From Curtobacterium sp. MCBA15_009 (GTDB lineage: Bacteria > Actinomycetota > Actinomycetes > Actinomycetales > Microbacteriaceae): a DNA stretch of 64,000 bases. The position numbers and the translations under genes were made by a program. Shown here in pieces: positions 29,831 to 38,705 of the stretch (position 1 is the first letter of the stretch; each line of letters opens with the position of its first letter). Location of the stretch: assembly GCF_001864895.1 (NCBI RefSeq), contig NZ_MJGO01000023.1, forward strand, positions 103,651-167,650, read 5' to 3'. The notes below the pieces were generated by a model that did not search any database, was not told the origin of the DNA, and was given only the letters and a program-made list of their open reading frames with translations.

Positions 29831-30086
29831 TGCCTGCCGTGCGCGGGACCGCTTCGCCCGCGCGCTCTGCGGAACGTCCGTCGTGGATGCGCGCGGGGCG
29901 CGACGCGCTCCCGGGTCAGCGGTCCGTCGCCCCCTGGGTGTCCGGGTCGCCGAGGTCGGCGGTGGGACCGGCCCTTCCGAGCACGAGCACCCCGCTGGTC
30001 GCACGGCACCAGCGCCGCACGCCAGCGGCGTCGACTGCGCTGGACGACGGTGCGCGAGCAGCACCCGTGCCGATCACGGCGCACCT

Positions 30087-30215
30087 TCCTTCCCATCGCC
30101 CGCGCCATGGGAAGCGAGAACGCGCGTAGGTGGCGGGAACATCGGGCTTCCTACACGCGGAAGTACCTCCCACGCGCGAAACAGCTTCCCACGCGCGAAA
30201 CTGCACCCCCGCACT
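30087..30215. repeat. Palindromic element, copy B
   Basis: A hairpin with arms CTTCCCAT and ATGGGAAG opens the element (30087-30115), matching copy C at 26 of 29 bases. Then comes an imperfect stem around CGCGTAGG...CCTACACGCG and two units starting CACGCGCGAAAC at 30171 and 30190, 19 bases apart. It lies at the left border of the exopolysaccharide module. Confidence 0.8.
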
Positions 30216-30294
30216 CCGCACTCCACCCCCGCCCCCGCACGCAGGAACGGGGTCCGCGCCGCCCCCGGCACGGACCCCGCTACGCCTGCGGTGA

Positions 30295-31728
30295 CTACCG
30301 GGCCGTGGCCACGGCGTCGTTCGTCCCCGCTGCGACGCTCACGGGTGCACCCGTGACCGGCGTGGGCCGTCCCAGGGAACGGACGGACCACCCCGCTCGG
30401 ACCCAGTCCTGGACCGGGAGGCAGTTGCGCGCGTCGACGACCACGCGGCGGCCGACGAGGTCGGCGAGCCGAGCGGCGTCGGCCGTGACGACCTCGTCCC
30501 ACTCGGTGAGCACGAGCACGACGTCGGCGTCCTCGACGGCGTCCTCCATCGAGGTCGCGTACGTCAGCGTCGGGAAGGAACGCCGGGCGGTCTCGAGCGC
30601 CTCGGGGTCCCAGAGCGTCACCTGGGCGCCGCGCAGGTGCAGCGCCGCGGCGACGTTGAGCGCTGGCGAGTCGCGGACGTCGTCGGTGAGGGGCTTGAAC
30701 GCGGCCCCGACCACCGCGACGCGGCGGTTCAGGACGGACCCGCCGAGGGCCTCGATCGTCATGTCGATGACGCGCTCGCGCTGACCCATGTTGATCTCGT
30801 CGACCTGCTGCATGAGTCCGACGACGCGGCCCGCGCCGAGCTCGTTGGCGCGGTGCATGAGGGCGCGGATGTCCTTCGGCAGGCAGCCGCCGCCGAAACC
30901 GAGCCCTGCGTTCAGGAACTTCCGACCGATGCGGGCGTCGTGGCCGAGGGCGTCGGCCAGCGTGGTGACGTCGGCGCCGGTGATCGCGCACATCTCGGAG
31001 ATGGCGTTGATGAACGAGATCTTCGTGGCGAGGAACGCGTTCGCGCTCACCTTGACGAGCTCGGCCGTGGCGAGGTCGGTCGTGATGACCGGGGTGCCCT
31101 CGGCGATCGGTGCGGCGTAGACCTCGCGGATCACGGCGTCGGCGGCCTCGGACGCGCCACCCCAGACCAGGCGGTCCGGGTGCAGGGTGTCGTCAACGGC
31201 CTTGCCCTCGCGCAGGAACTCCGGGTTCCAGATGAGCTCCGCGGCGATGCCGACCGGGGCGAACTCGCTGACGATGCCCCGCAGCCGGGCGGCGGTGCCG
31301 ACCGGGACGGTCGACTTGCCGACGATCAGACCCGGGTGGGTGAGGTGCTCGGCGACACCGCGTGTCGCGGCCTCGACGTACGTCAGGTTCGCGGCGTGCG
31401 ACCCGGCACGCTGCGGGGTGCCGACGCAGACGAAGTGGACGTCGGCCGCCGCCACGGCCTCGGCGAGCGAGGCGGTGAAGCGGAGCTTGCCGCTGGCGAC
31501 GTGCTTCGTGATGAGCTCGGGCAGCCCCGGCTCGTAGAACGGGACCTCGCCGGCCGACAGCGCGGCGAGCTTCGCCGGATCGACGTCCACGCCGATGGTC
31601 TCGAAGCCCATCTCGGCCATGGCGGCCGCGTGGGTGGCGCCGAGGTAGCCGGTGCCGATGACGCTGATGACGGGAGCGGGACGGACGTCGGCGGACGGGG
31701 TGGCGGCGGAAGAAGCGGACGCGGTCAT
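30295..31728 (-). CDS. UDP-glucose 6-dehydrogenase
   Basis: It oxidises UDP-glucose to UDP-glucuronate with two NAD+, supplying an acidic sugar for polysaccharide synthesis. The 477-residue product has the N-terminal Rossmann motif ISVIGTGYLG (about 20-29), the catalytic cysteine in GFGGGCLPKDIRAL (about 280) and the C-terminal UDP-binding domain with GAAFKPLTDDVRDSPAL. A poorly conserved N-terminal 17 residues (Ala/Ser-rich) precede the fold. The ATG at 31728 overlaps the GH26-like stop codon by four bases and has GGAGGTCA upstream. It is the last gene of the GT2-hydrolase-dehydrogenase operon, comparable to HasB or Cps3D in synthase-dependent capsule loci. Confidence 0.93.
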   Translation of the reverse strand: MTASASSAATPSADVRPAPVISVIGTGYLGATHAAAMAEMGFETIGVDVDPAKLAALSAGEVPFYEPGLPELITKHVASGKLRFTASLAEAVAAADVHFVCVGTPQRAGSHAANLTYVEAATRGVAEHLTHPGLIVGKSTVPVGTAARLRGIVSEFAPVGIAAELIWNPEFLREGKAVDDTLHPDRLVWGGASEAADAVIREVYAAPIAEGTPVITTDLATAELVKVSANAFLATKISFINAISEMCAITGADVTTLADALGHDARIGRKFLNAGLGFGGGCLPKDIRALMHRANELGAGRVVGLMQQVDEINMGQRERVIDMTIEALGGSVLNRRVAVVGAAFKPLTDDVRDSPALNVAAALHLRGAQVTLWDPEALETARRSFPTLTYATSMEDAVEDADVVLVLTEWDEVVTADAARLADLVGRRVVVDARNCLPVQDWVRAGWSVRSLGRPTPVTGAPVSVAAGTNDAVATAR

Positions 31729-33353
31729 GGCGTGACCTCCTGCAGGTCGTAGTCGATGTCGGTGCGCTTGATGCCCTCGGCGAAGGCCGCCAGGGAGTCG
31801 GCGCGGGAGTTGAGCCGCCAGTCGTTCGTCGTGCGCTTGCCGTCGACGATGGTGGTGGCGGTCTCGCTGAAGTAGGCGAAGCCGACGATGTCCGCGTTGG
31901 CGGGGTCGGCGAGAGCGTCGAAGAGCGAGGTGATCCACTGCGTCTTCTGCGAGTTCGACACGCTGCCCCCGGTCTCGGTCGCGCCGATCTCGTTGAGCAC
32001 GATGCCCTTGCCCGGCGCGATCTGCCGGATCTGGGCGAGCGTGGCACCGAACGTGTTCGCGAAGGTGGGCTGCTCAGCGGTGTCGCGGTAGTAGCCGCTC
32101 ATGCCGACCCAGTCCACGTACTCGGATCCGGGGTAGTACTGCTGCATGTAGTCGAGCGTCTGGTACTTCGGGTTGCCGAGCTTGTCGATGCGCGACGGCG
32201 ACCAGTCCCAGATGGCGTACTGGTTGGCGCCGTTGTCCTCGAAGACCTGCCAGACGTGCTGCCACATCCGCTTGTAGGAACCGGCGGCGTTCTGCTGCTT
32301 CGCCGACTCGGACCAGTTGTACCACTGGCCGTTCATCTCGTGGTCGAAGCGGATGACGAGTGGCTGCCCGTTGGCCGCGAGGGCCTTCGCGTACTTCGTC
32401 AGGTAGGCATCGAAGCTGCCCGAGGTGATGTCCTCGTTGGTGTAGCCCTCGACGTACGGCTGGTCGTTGCCGGTCAGTGCGGGGACGGACTCCCACGTCA
32501 TCATCGGCAGGCGACCGTTGGCCCAGGACCGCTGGACGGCGTTCTGGTTGAAGTCCTGGTCGAAGCCCTGGAAGAAGCCGACCATGTTCGTGGCCCGGCC
32601 GACCTGGCGGGACACGTCGTCGTACTCGGCCCAGTTGAAGGGCGACTGCGCCGTGTACAGGCCGTACCAGCGGGACTGCTGCGCGAGCACCTCGGCCTTT
32701 GTCGGGACGTCGACCGGCGTCGGGCCGGGGTCCGTGGACGGACCGGGGTTCGGGTTGGTGGCTCCGGTGCCGGTACCGCCGCCGGAGCCGTTCCCGGAAC
32801 CGGAGCCGTTGCCCGCACCGGAACCCGGCCCACTGCCCGATCCGTTGTCGGACCCGACGCCGCCGACACCACCGGCGGCACCGCCGCCGCCGGAACCCGA
32901 GCCGGACCCGCTGCCGGCACCGACGCCCGAGGCGGAACCACCGGACGAACCGGAACCCGCGGCGTCGACGGAGGACGCGCCTCCCGAGCTGGAGGCAGCA
33001 CCGAGCTGGGACCGGAGCGACGCGATCTGCGCCTGCAGCTGGTCGATCTGGTCTCCGCGCGAGCCGGACTGCGCGGTGCGCGAGTCGAGCTTGCCCTCGA
33101 GTGCCCAGATGCGCTTCTGGGCGGCGTCGAGCTTGGTCTGCAGCTCCGCGGCCGAGACCTTGGTGGACTTCGGCGCCTCGACCCCGAGCGCCTGGTGCAC
33201 GGCGGTGGAGACGGGGCCGGACGGGGACACCCAGACGGACCAGGTGATGAGGCCGAGGGTCAGGACGATCGCGGTCGTCCCGATGGCCGTGCGGCGGGCG
33301 TGCTTGCTCGACTGCGCCCACCAGGCGCTCGAGGATCGGATGATGTCAGACAA
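31725..33353 (-). CDS. Membrane-tethered GH26-like glycoside hydrolase
   Basis: A 542-residue protein. Residues 1-22 are cytoplasmic and basic and 23-43 form one transmembrane helix. A coiled coil follows (about 65-115, leucine and glutamine heptads), then a Gly/Ser linker of about 85 residues and a C-terminal domain (about 215-540) resembling family GH26. The acid/base candidate is the glutamate in VIRFDHEMNGQWYNW (about 338) and the nucleophile candidate is in VLNEIGATE (about 455). Many aromatics line the predicted cleft. It would sit outside the membrane, cutting or trimming the nascent polymer. It overlaps the GT2 gene by 8 bases and the dehydrogenase gene by 4, so all three are coupled. 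The true substrate is unknown. Confidence 0.8.
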   Translation of the reverse strand: MSDIIRSSSAWWAQSSKHARRTAIGTTAIVLTLGLITWSVWVSPSGPVSTAVHQALGVEAPKSTKVSAAELQTKLDAAQKRIWALEGKLDSRTAQSGSRGDQIDQLQAQIASLRSQLGAASSSGGASSVDAAGSGSSGGSASGVGAGSGSGSGSGGGGAAGGVGGVGSDNGSGSGPGSGAGNGSGSGNGSGGGTGTGATNPNPGPSTDPGPTPVDVPTKAEVLAQQSRWYGLYTAQSPFNWAEYDDVSRQVGRATNMVGFFQGFDQDFNQNAVQRSWANGRLPMMTWESVPALTGNDQPYVEGYTNEDITSGSFDAYLTKYAKALAANGQPLVIRFDHEMNGQWYNWSESAKQQNAAGSYKRMWQHVWQVFEDNGANQYAIWDWSPSRIDKLGNPKYQTLDYMQQYYPGSEYVDWVGMSGYYRDTAEQPTFANTFGATLAQIRQIAPGKGIVLNEIGATETGGSVSNSQKTQWITSLFDALADPANADIVGFAYFSETATTIVDGKRTTNDWRLNSRADSLAAFAEGIKRTDIDYDLQEVTP

Positions 33354-34962
33354 TGAGGAACGCCTCCAGGGCGAAGATCGCGATGCCGATCACGTACGGG
33401 ATCGCGGCGTACGGGTTGTACCGGCGGGTCGTGGTCGGGGCGGTCGTCCGCGCGGCTGCGGACGCCGCCTGCGACGCGGCGGCCTCGCGCCGGGTCGCCA
33501 GGACGGTCGCGGTGGAGTTGGTGGTGGCGTCGGCACCGAAGAGCTCGTCGAACGCGCGGTCGGCGGCCACCTGGTCGTCACCCCGGACACGGGCGACACC
33601 GTCGGCGGCGTGCGTCCCGCCGGCGAGCGGCCCGGTGGCCGCGTCGACCGGGCTGACCGGTGCCGCGCCGAAGCCTGCGGGCAGGGCGGCGTCGGACGGG
33701 TCCTCCTGCATCGGGCCGCCGGCGTAGGCGCCGGCCCGGGTCCCCCAGCCGGACGCGTGCGCCAGGCGGAAGAACCCGATGAGCCGGATCGGCATGAGGA
33801 AGAACGTCGACACGATGATGAACATCGGCAGGCGGAAGAAGTCGCTCGGCTTCTCGGCGAGGTGGCGCATCTGCCGGATCGCCATGCTGAGCACCGACGA
33901 GACGACCATGAGCGCCGCCACGTAGACGAAGCCGGTCGAGAACCCGTACTGCGACAGGATGCCCTGGTACAGGTTCTCGCCCTGCCCGGTGAGGGCGCGG
34001 TAGATCCAGCCGGCGATGACGCCGAAGAGCATGAACGGCAGGATGATGTCGGTGATGAAGAAGGCGGCGAGGATCGGCGCGTGGCCGAGCATCCAGGGCA
34101 GCATCCGCAGCGTGTTGTACTGCGAGCCGCGGGCCCAGCGGAGCTGCTGCTTGAACAGCTTCTTCACCTGCAGCGGGGCGTCCGTGTAGACCAGCGACGT
34201 GTACTGGTAGACGGTGCGGTACCCCTCCTTGAGCGTGAGGTTCGTCAGCGTGCGGTCGTCCGAGACCTCCAGGAACACGCCCATGAACTTCTCGTGCATG
34301 AAGCGGTCCATGACCCGCACCAGGATGTTCCGGCGGAACGCGATGGTCCGGCCCGGCAGGCAGCCGATCTGGCCGAGGACGCTCTGCGCGGGCATCGAGT
34401 ACAGCGCACGCGAGTTCTCGAGCCAGTCGGCCCAGCGGGTGATCCAGCTGCGCTCCGGCTCGAGGATGCGCTGCCGGGTCGTGACACCGCCGACCGACTC
34501 GTCCGAGAACGGCTTGAGCAGCTCGTCGAGGGTGCCGGGCGTCCACACCGTGTCGGAGTCGACGAGCACGGTGATGTCGCCGTTCGACATCTCGGTGCCG
34601 ACCTTGACGGCGTTGCGCTTGCCCGGGATGGGCGTGTGGGTCCAGCGGACGAGTGGGGCGAACTCGTCGCAGACGGCTTCGAGTGCCTCGTTGCGGGCAC
34701 CGTTGATGACGACGATGATCTCGCCGGGTCGCTGCTCGACCATGCGACCGATGACGTCGCGGAACAGGTCGAGCGGTTCGTCCACGACGGGGACGACGAC
34801 GCTGGTGGTACCGACGAAGGTGCCGGTGAAGGGGCGGTAGCGGGCGGACAGGACGACCTTGAGCAGCCAGAGCAACCAGATCACCGCGGAGTACACGGCG
34901 AACAGGTAGAACTCGGGGTGCCCTTCGACCATCTGCCTGATCTGCAGAATGAAGGTGAACAT
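33346..34962 (-). CDS. Processive family 2 glycosyltransferase (polysaccharide synthase)
   Basis: A 538-residue membrane synthase of the hyaluronan/cellulose synthase type. One N-terminal transmembrane helix (about 15-38) precedes the GT-A domain. UDP/metal contacts are in VDSDTVW (about 135), the catalytic aspartate in EVSDDRTL (about 233), and the processivity motif QQLRWARGS at about 272. Four or five further helices follow (about 295-415). An Ala/Thr-rich cytoplasmic tail of about 110 residues ends in one more helix, IPYVIGIAIFALEAFLI, which is not usual for HasA. The ATG at 34962 follows CAGGGA; a TTG 15 bases upstream is open but less likely. It is the first gene of the operon. Which sugar it polymerises is unknown. 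Confidence 0.88.
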   Translation of the reverse strand: MFTFILQIRQMVEGHPEFYLFAVYSAVIWLLWLLKVVLSARYRPFTGTFVGTTSVVVPVVDEPLDLFRDVIGRMVEQRPGEIIVVINGARNEALEAVCDEFAPLVRWTHTPIPGKRNAVKVGTEMSNGDITVLVDSDTVWTPGTLDELLKPFSDESVGGVTTRQRILEPERSWITRWADWLENSRALYSMPAQSVLGQIGCLPGRTIAFRRNILVRVMDRFMHEKFMGVFLEVSDDRTLTNLTLKEGYRTVYQYTSLVYTDAPLQVKKLFKQQLRWARGSQYNTLRMLPWMLGHAPILAAFFITDIILPFMLFGVIAGWIYRALTGQGENLYQGILSQYGFSTGFVYVAALMVVSSVLSMAIRQMRHLAEKPSDFFRLPMFIIVSTFFLMPIRLIGFFRLAHASGWGTRAGAYAGGPMQEDPSDAALPAGFGAAPVSPVDAATGPLAGGTHAADGVARVRGDDQVAADRAFDELFGADATTNSTATVLATRREAAASQAASAAARTTAPTTTRRYNPYAAIPYVIGIAIFALEAFLIV

Positions 34963-35740
34963 CGATCCCTGCTTCAACGTTCGAGGTGGAGATTCCGCGC
35001 CATCGGGGAATCAGGGTCGGTTCGGGTGACCCCATTGATGCAGACCGCGGACCCCCGCGCAACGCGGCCCCCGAGCGGGGGTGTTACCGGCGCGTTACGG
35101 GGTACACGCCGGTCCCCCTCCGGTGTCGCCATCGTGGTCCCCCGTCGTGCTGACAGCACTCCGGCGGACCGCGTTCACCCTGCCGGTCACCCTGCTGCCC
35201 GAGGGCAGCGGACGGGAGGCACGGCTCGCCGACCCGGGAAACCCCCGGTCAGCAGGTGGTTGCGTGCACTGCCGTCGTCAGCCGTTGCGATCAGCGTCGA
35301 CTTGGACCGCTACACCGATCACGGCGCGGTAACGGTCGCTGGCCGGGGTACACGGAGGGCCGGAACGGGGGACGTCCGGCGTCATCACGAATTCACCTGC
35401 GCGGGTCGGGTCTGCACGGCGTGAACTCTGCTGCCCGGGCGTGTCGGGGCACGCGTGGGAGGGGCCGGGATGCCTGCCGCGCCACGGGTGATCACCCTCG
35501 GCAGTCCGCCCCTGACGCTCGTCCCGTCGGTCCTTCCCATCGGTCGTGCCATGGGAAGCTGTTCCGCGCATGGTCAGACGGAAGGAACGGCCTTCTACGC
35601 GCGGAACAGCTCCCGACGCGCGGAACGACCTCCGACGCGCGGAACTGCAACCGGGGCCTCGCAGCCGTCCGGACGCCGGCTCAGGCGACGGCTCAGGCGC
35701 CGGTTCAGGCGCCGGGTCAGGCGCCGGCTCGGGCGCCGGC
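34963..35740. other. Gene-free region upstream of the exopolysaccharide operon
   Basis: No credible gene is seen in these 778 bases. They must hold the promoter of the GT2 operon. A GTTACCGGCGCG sequence near 35083 has an inverted relative, GGCGCGGTAAC, near 35323, which might be regulator sites. Repeat copy C and a 12-bp tandem array occupy the end next to glnE. Confidence 0.6.
35531..35652. repeat. Palindromic element, copy C
   Basis: It starts with a CTTCCCAT/ATGGGAAG hairpin (35531-35559) nearly identical to copy B, then GCTGTTCCGCGCATGG shared with copy D, an imperfect stem around GGAAGGAACGGCCTTC, and three units starting ACGCGCGGAAC at 19-base spacing. It lies on the right side of the exopolysaccharide operon in the same orientation as copy B on the left. 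Confidence 0.82.
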
Positions 35741-35746
35741 TCAGGC
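35675..35746. repeat. 12-bp tandem repeat spanning the glnE stop codon
   Basis: Six units of GCCGGCTCAGGC (units start at 35675, 35687, 35699, 35711, 35723, 35735), each with zero to two differences. The glnE stop (35741-35743) is inside the last unit. In the glnE frame every complete unit would also give TGA, whereas one alternative frame reads as repeated Pro-Glu-Pro-Ala. Confidence 0.88.
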
Positions 35747-38689
35747 GCCGTAGAACTCGCGCTCGAACACCTGCCGCGCGCGGCGCGTGACGCCGAGGTA
35801 GTCCTCCTCGAGCTCGCTCGCCGACCCCGGCGGGTACTCCAACAGCCGCGCCACACCCTCGAGTTGGACGCGGTCGACGGGCAGCACGTCGGTGGTCTTC
35901 CCCGACCACAGGACGAGGGCGCTCCGGGTGCGCGACGCGAACCGCCACGCGGCCCCGAGCCGCTCGCCGTCCTCGGCGGCGACGAAGCCCGCGGCGACCG
36001 CACCGTGGAGCGCCTCGAGGGTGGAGGTCGTGCGGAGCGCCGGGACCTCGAGCGCGTGCTGCAGCTGCAGGAGCTGGACGAACCACTCCACGTCGCTCAG
36101 CGATCCCCGACCGAGCTTGAGGTGCCGGGCCGGGTCGGCGCCGCGCGGCAGCCGCTCGGACTCGACGCGGGCCTTGATGCGCCTGACCTCGCGGACCTCG
36201 TTGTCGTCGATGTGGTCCGGGTAGCGGGTGCGGTCGGCCAGGTGCTCGAAGTCGCGGAGCAGCTGCTCGTCGCCGACGGCGCCGCGGGCACGCAGCAACG
36301 CCTGCGCCTCCCACGTGAGCGACCAGCGGGCGTAGTACGCGCCGTACGACTCGAGGGTGCGGACGACGGGTCCGTTCTTCCCCTCGGGGCGCAGGTCGAT
36401 GTCGAGGTCGAGCGGGTGGATCGTGTCCTCGGTGAGCCGGTTCAGCTCGCGCACGATCGCCTGGGCGGCGCGGGACGCCACCTCGGGCGCCAGGTCGGGT
36501 GCCCGGTGGACGTAGAGCACGTCGGCGTCCGAGCCGAAGCCGAGCTCGCGGCCGCCGAACCGGCCCATCGCGATGATCCCGAACTCCAGGCCCTCGGGGG
36601 CGTCGCGGCGGGCCAGGGCGAGCGCACCGGCGAGCGTGGCCTCGGTGACGTCGCTGAGGGCCGGCCCGAGGCCGTCGACGTCGAGGTGTCCGAGCACCGC
36701 GGCCATGCCGAGCCGCAGCGTCTCGCGCCGTCGGGCCGACCGCAGCAGCGCGGCGGACCCGTCGACGTCGTTGCCGTGCCGGGCGGTCGTCGCGGTCATC
36801 TCGGCGAGCAGCGACTCGATCGGGCGGGGCCGGAGCAGGGACTCGGGTTCGTCGAGCCAGGCGACGGCCTCCGGGAACCGTTCGAGCAGTCCGGCGAGGA
36901 ACGCCGACTCGGAGAGCACGGTCGTCAGTGAGTGCGCCGCGCCGGACGAGTCGCGGAGCATCCGGAGGAACCAGCTCGACTCCCCCAGGGTGTCGCTCAG
37001 GCGGCGGAAGGCCAGCAGGGCACGGTCGGGCGCCGGCCCCTCGGCCATCCACCGCAGGAGCACCGGCAGCAGGTTGCGCTGGATGGCGGCGCGACGGCTC
37101 GTGCCCTGCGTCAGGGCGCGGATGTGCCGGATCGCGCCGGCCGGGTCGACGAAGCCGATCGCCCCGAGCCGGTCGACCACCTGGTCGTTCGTCAGGGCGA
37201 CGCCGTCGGCGGCCGCGACGGCGGACAGCAGCGGACGGTAGAACAACCGCTCGTGCAGACCGCGGACCTCGAGCTTGACGGCACGCCAGCGCGTCTCGAG
37301 TGCCGCGGCGGACGTCGCGACGCCGCTCGACCGGGCGAGGACCCGCAGCTCCTCTTCGTCGGTCGGCATGAGGTGCGTGCGCTGCAGGCGGCGCAGCTGG
37401 ATGCGGTGCTCGAGGACGCGCAGCAGGGCGTAGTCGGGTCCGAAGCGGGCGGCCTCGGCCCGGCCGACGTACCCGGCGTCGGTCAGGGCGTCCATCGCCT
37501 CGAGCGTCGACCGGACCCGCACGGAGGGGTCGTCGCGGCCGTGCACGAGCTGCAGCAACTGCACCGTGAACTCGACGTCGCGCAGGCCGCCGGGGCCGAG
37601 CTTGAGCTGCCGGTCGACGTCCGCGTCCGGGATGTGCTCGGTGACGCGCTCGCGCATCCGCTGCACGGACTCGACGAAGCCGGGCCGGCCGGACGAGCTC
37701 CACACGAAGGGTGCGACGGCCTCGGCGTAGCGCCGGCCGAGGTCGGCCGACCCGGCGATCGGCCGCGCCTTCAGCAGAGCCTGGAACTCCCATCCCTTCG
37801 CCCAGCGCTCGTAGTAGGCCACGTGCGAGTCGAGGGTGCGGACGAGCGCGCCGTCCTTGCCCTCGGGCCGCAGGTTCGCGTCGACCTCCCACAGGGCCGG
37901 CTCGGCGGCGAGGTCGGTGATGGCGTGCGTCGCGGCGATCGCGATCCGGGTGGAGACGAGCACCGCGCGGTCGGTGGGCACCGCGTCGGTGGCCTCGGTG
38001 ACGAAGATGACGTCGACGTCGCTCACGTAGTTCAGCTCGCGCGCGCCGGCCTTGCCCATCGCGATGACCGCGAGCGGGGTCGCGGCGACGTCGTCGGCCG
38101 GGAACGGGACCTCGCGCCGGGCGACCTGCACCGCTGCCTCGAGCGCGGCGCCGGCCAGGTCGGCGAGCCCGGCGGCGACGCTCGGGAACGCCTCGGTCGG
38201 GGCGGCGTGCAGCACGTCGTACAGCGCGATCTGGGCGAGGTGCCGTCGGTAGCGCACCCGCAGGCGGACGCGGGCGTCCTCGCCCGTGGTGCCGTCCACC
38301 GCCCGCACCAGCGACTCCGTGTAGCGCTCCTGCGACCACGGCTCGCGCACCGGTTCGAGGAGCAGGTCGAGCTCCGCCGGCCGACGGTGCAGGAACTCGC
38401 CGAGCCCGACCGAGGCACCGAGCAGGCGGACCAGGCGCTCGGTCGCGGCCTCGTCGGCGAGCACGGGCCGCAGCGCGTCCGGGGCGCGCTCGAGCAGGCG
38501 CTCCAGCGACCGCAGCGCACCGTCCGGGTCCGCGGTCACGCCCCAGAGCGCGCCCCCGCCGTCGACGGGCAGGGGCACGTCGGCCCCGAACCGTTCGCGC
38601 AGGTCGGCGATCCGCTCGAGGCTCTCCGACAACTCGGCGAAGCCCAGGCGCGCCAACTCGGATCGTGACGTCGTCGTCCGACCGGTCAT
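35741..38689 (-). CDS. glnE: Bifunctional glutamine synthetase adenylyltransferase/deadenylase
   Basis: GlnE adds and removes AMP on the tyrosine of GlnA to tune nitrogen assimilation. The 982-residue chain has two nucleotidyltransferase halves. The N-terminal (deadenylase) half has the metal motif in VSDVDVIFVTEA (about 220) and LGPGGLRDVEFTVQLLQL (about 362-380). The C-terminal (adenylylase) half has FGSDADVLYVHRA (about 716) and LGRGSLSDVEWFVQLLQL (about 862-880). The paired GLRDVEF/SLSDVEW motifs are diagnostic. Length is near the family's 945-1000. The ATG at 38689 lies 16 bases after the second glnA, so both belong to one operon. The stop codon lies within a tandem repeat. Confidence 0.96.
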   Translation of the reverse strand: MTGRTTTSRSELARLGFAELSESLERIADLRERFGADVPLPVDGGGALWGVTADPDGALRSLERLLERAPDALRPVLADEAATERLVRLLGASVGLGEFLHRRPAELDLLLEPVREPWSQERYTESLVRAVDGTTGEDARVRLRVRYRRHLAQIALYDVLHAAPTEAFPSVAAGLADLAGAALEAAVQVARREVPFPADDVAATPLAVIAMGKAGARELNYVSDVDVIFVTEATDAVPTDRAVLVSTRIAIAATHAITDLAAEPALWEVDANLRPEGKDGALVRTLDSHVAYYERWAKGWEFQALLKARPIAGSADLGRRYAEAVAPFVWSSSGRPGFVESVQRMRERVTEHIPDADVDRQLKLGPGGLRDVEFTVQLLQLVHGRDDPSVRVRSTLEAMDALTDAGYVGRAEAARFGPDYALLRVLEHRIQLRRLQRTHLMPTDEEELRVLARSSGVATSAAALETRWRAVKLEVRGLHERLFYRPLLSAVAAADGVALTNDQVVDRLGAIGFVDPAGAIRHIRALTQGTSRRAAIQRNLLPVLLRWMAEGPAPDRALLAFRRLSDTLGESSWFLRMLRDSSGAAHSLTTVLSESAFLAGLLERFPEAVAWLDEPESLLRPRPIESLLAEMTATTARHGNDVDGSAALLRSARRRETLRLGMAAVLGHLDVDGLGPALSDVTEATLAGALALARRDAPEGLEFGIIAMGRFGGRELGFGSDADVLYVHRAPDLAPEVASRAAQAIVRELNRLTEDTIHPLDLDIDLRPEGKNGPVVRTLESYGAYYARWSLTWEAQALLRARGAVGDEQLLRDFEHLADRTRYPDHIDDNEVREVRRIKARVESERLPRGADPARHLKLGRGSLSDVEWFVQLLQLQHALEVPALRTTSTLEALHGAVAAGFVAAEDGERLGAAWRFASRTRSALVLWSGKTTDVLPVDRVQLEGVARLLEYPPGSASELEEDYLGVTRRARQVFEREFYGA

Positions 38690-38705
38690 CTGGTGCGCAC
38701 TCCGC

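Noticed and set aside
35278..36003. A frame reading Pro-Glu-Pro-Ala repeats across the end of glnE
   Set aside because: It is an out-of-frame reading of the 12-bp tandem array plus glnE coding sequence, with no independent start.
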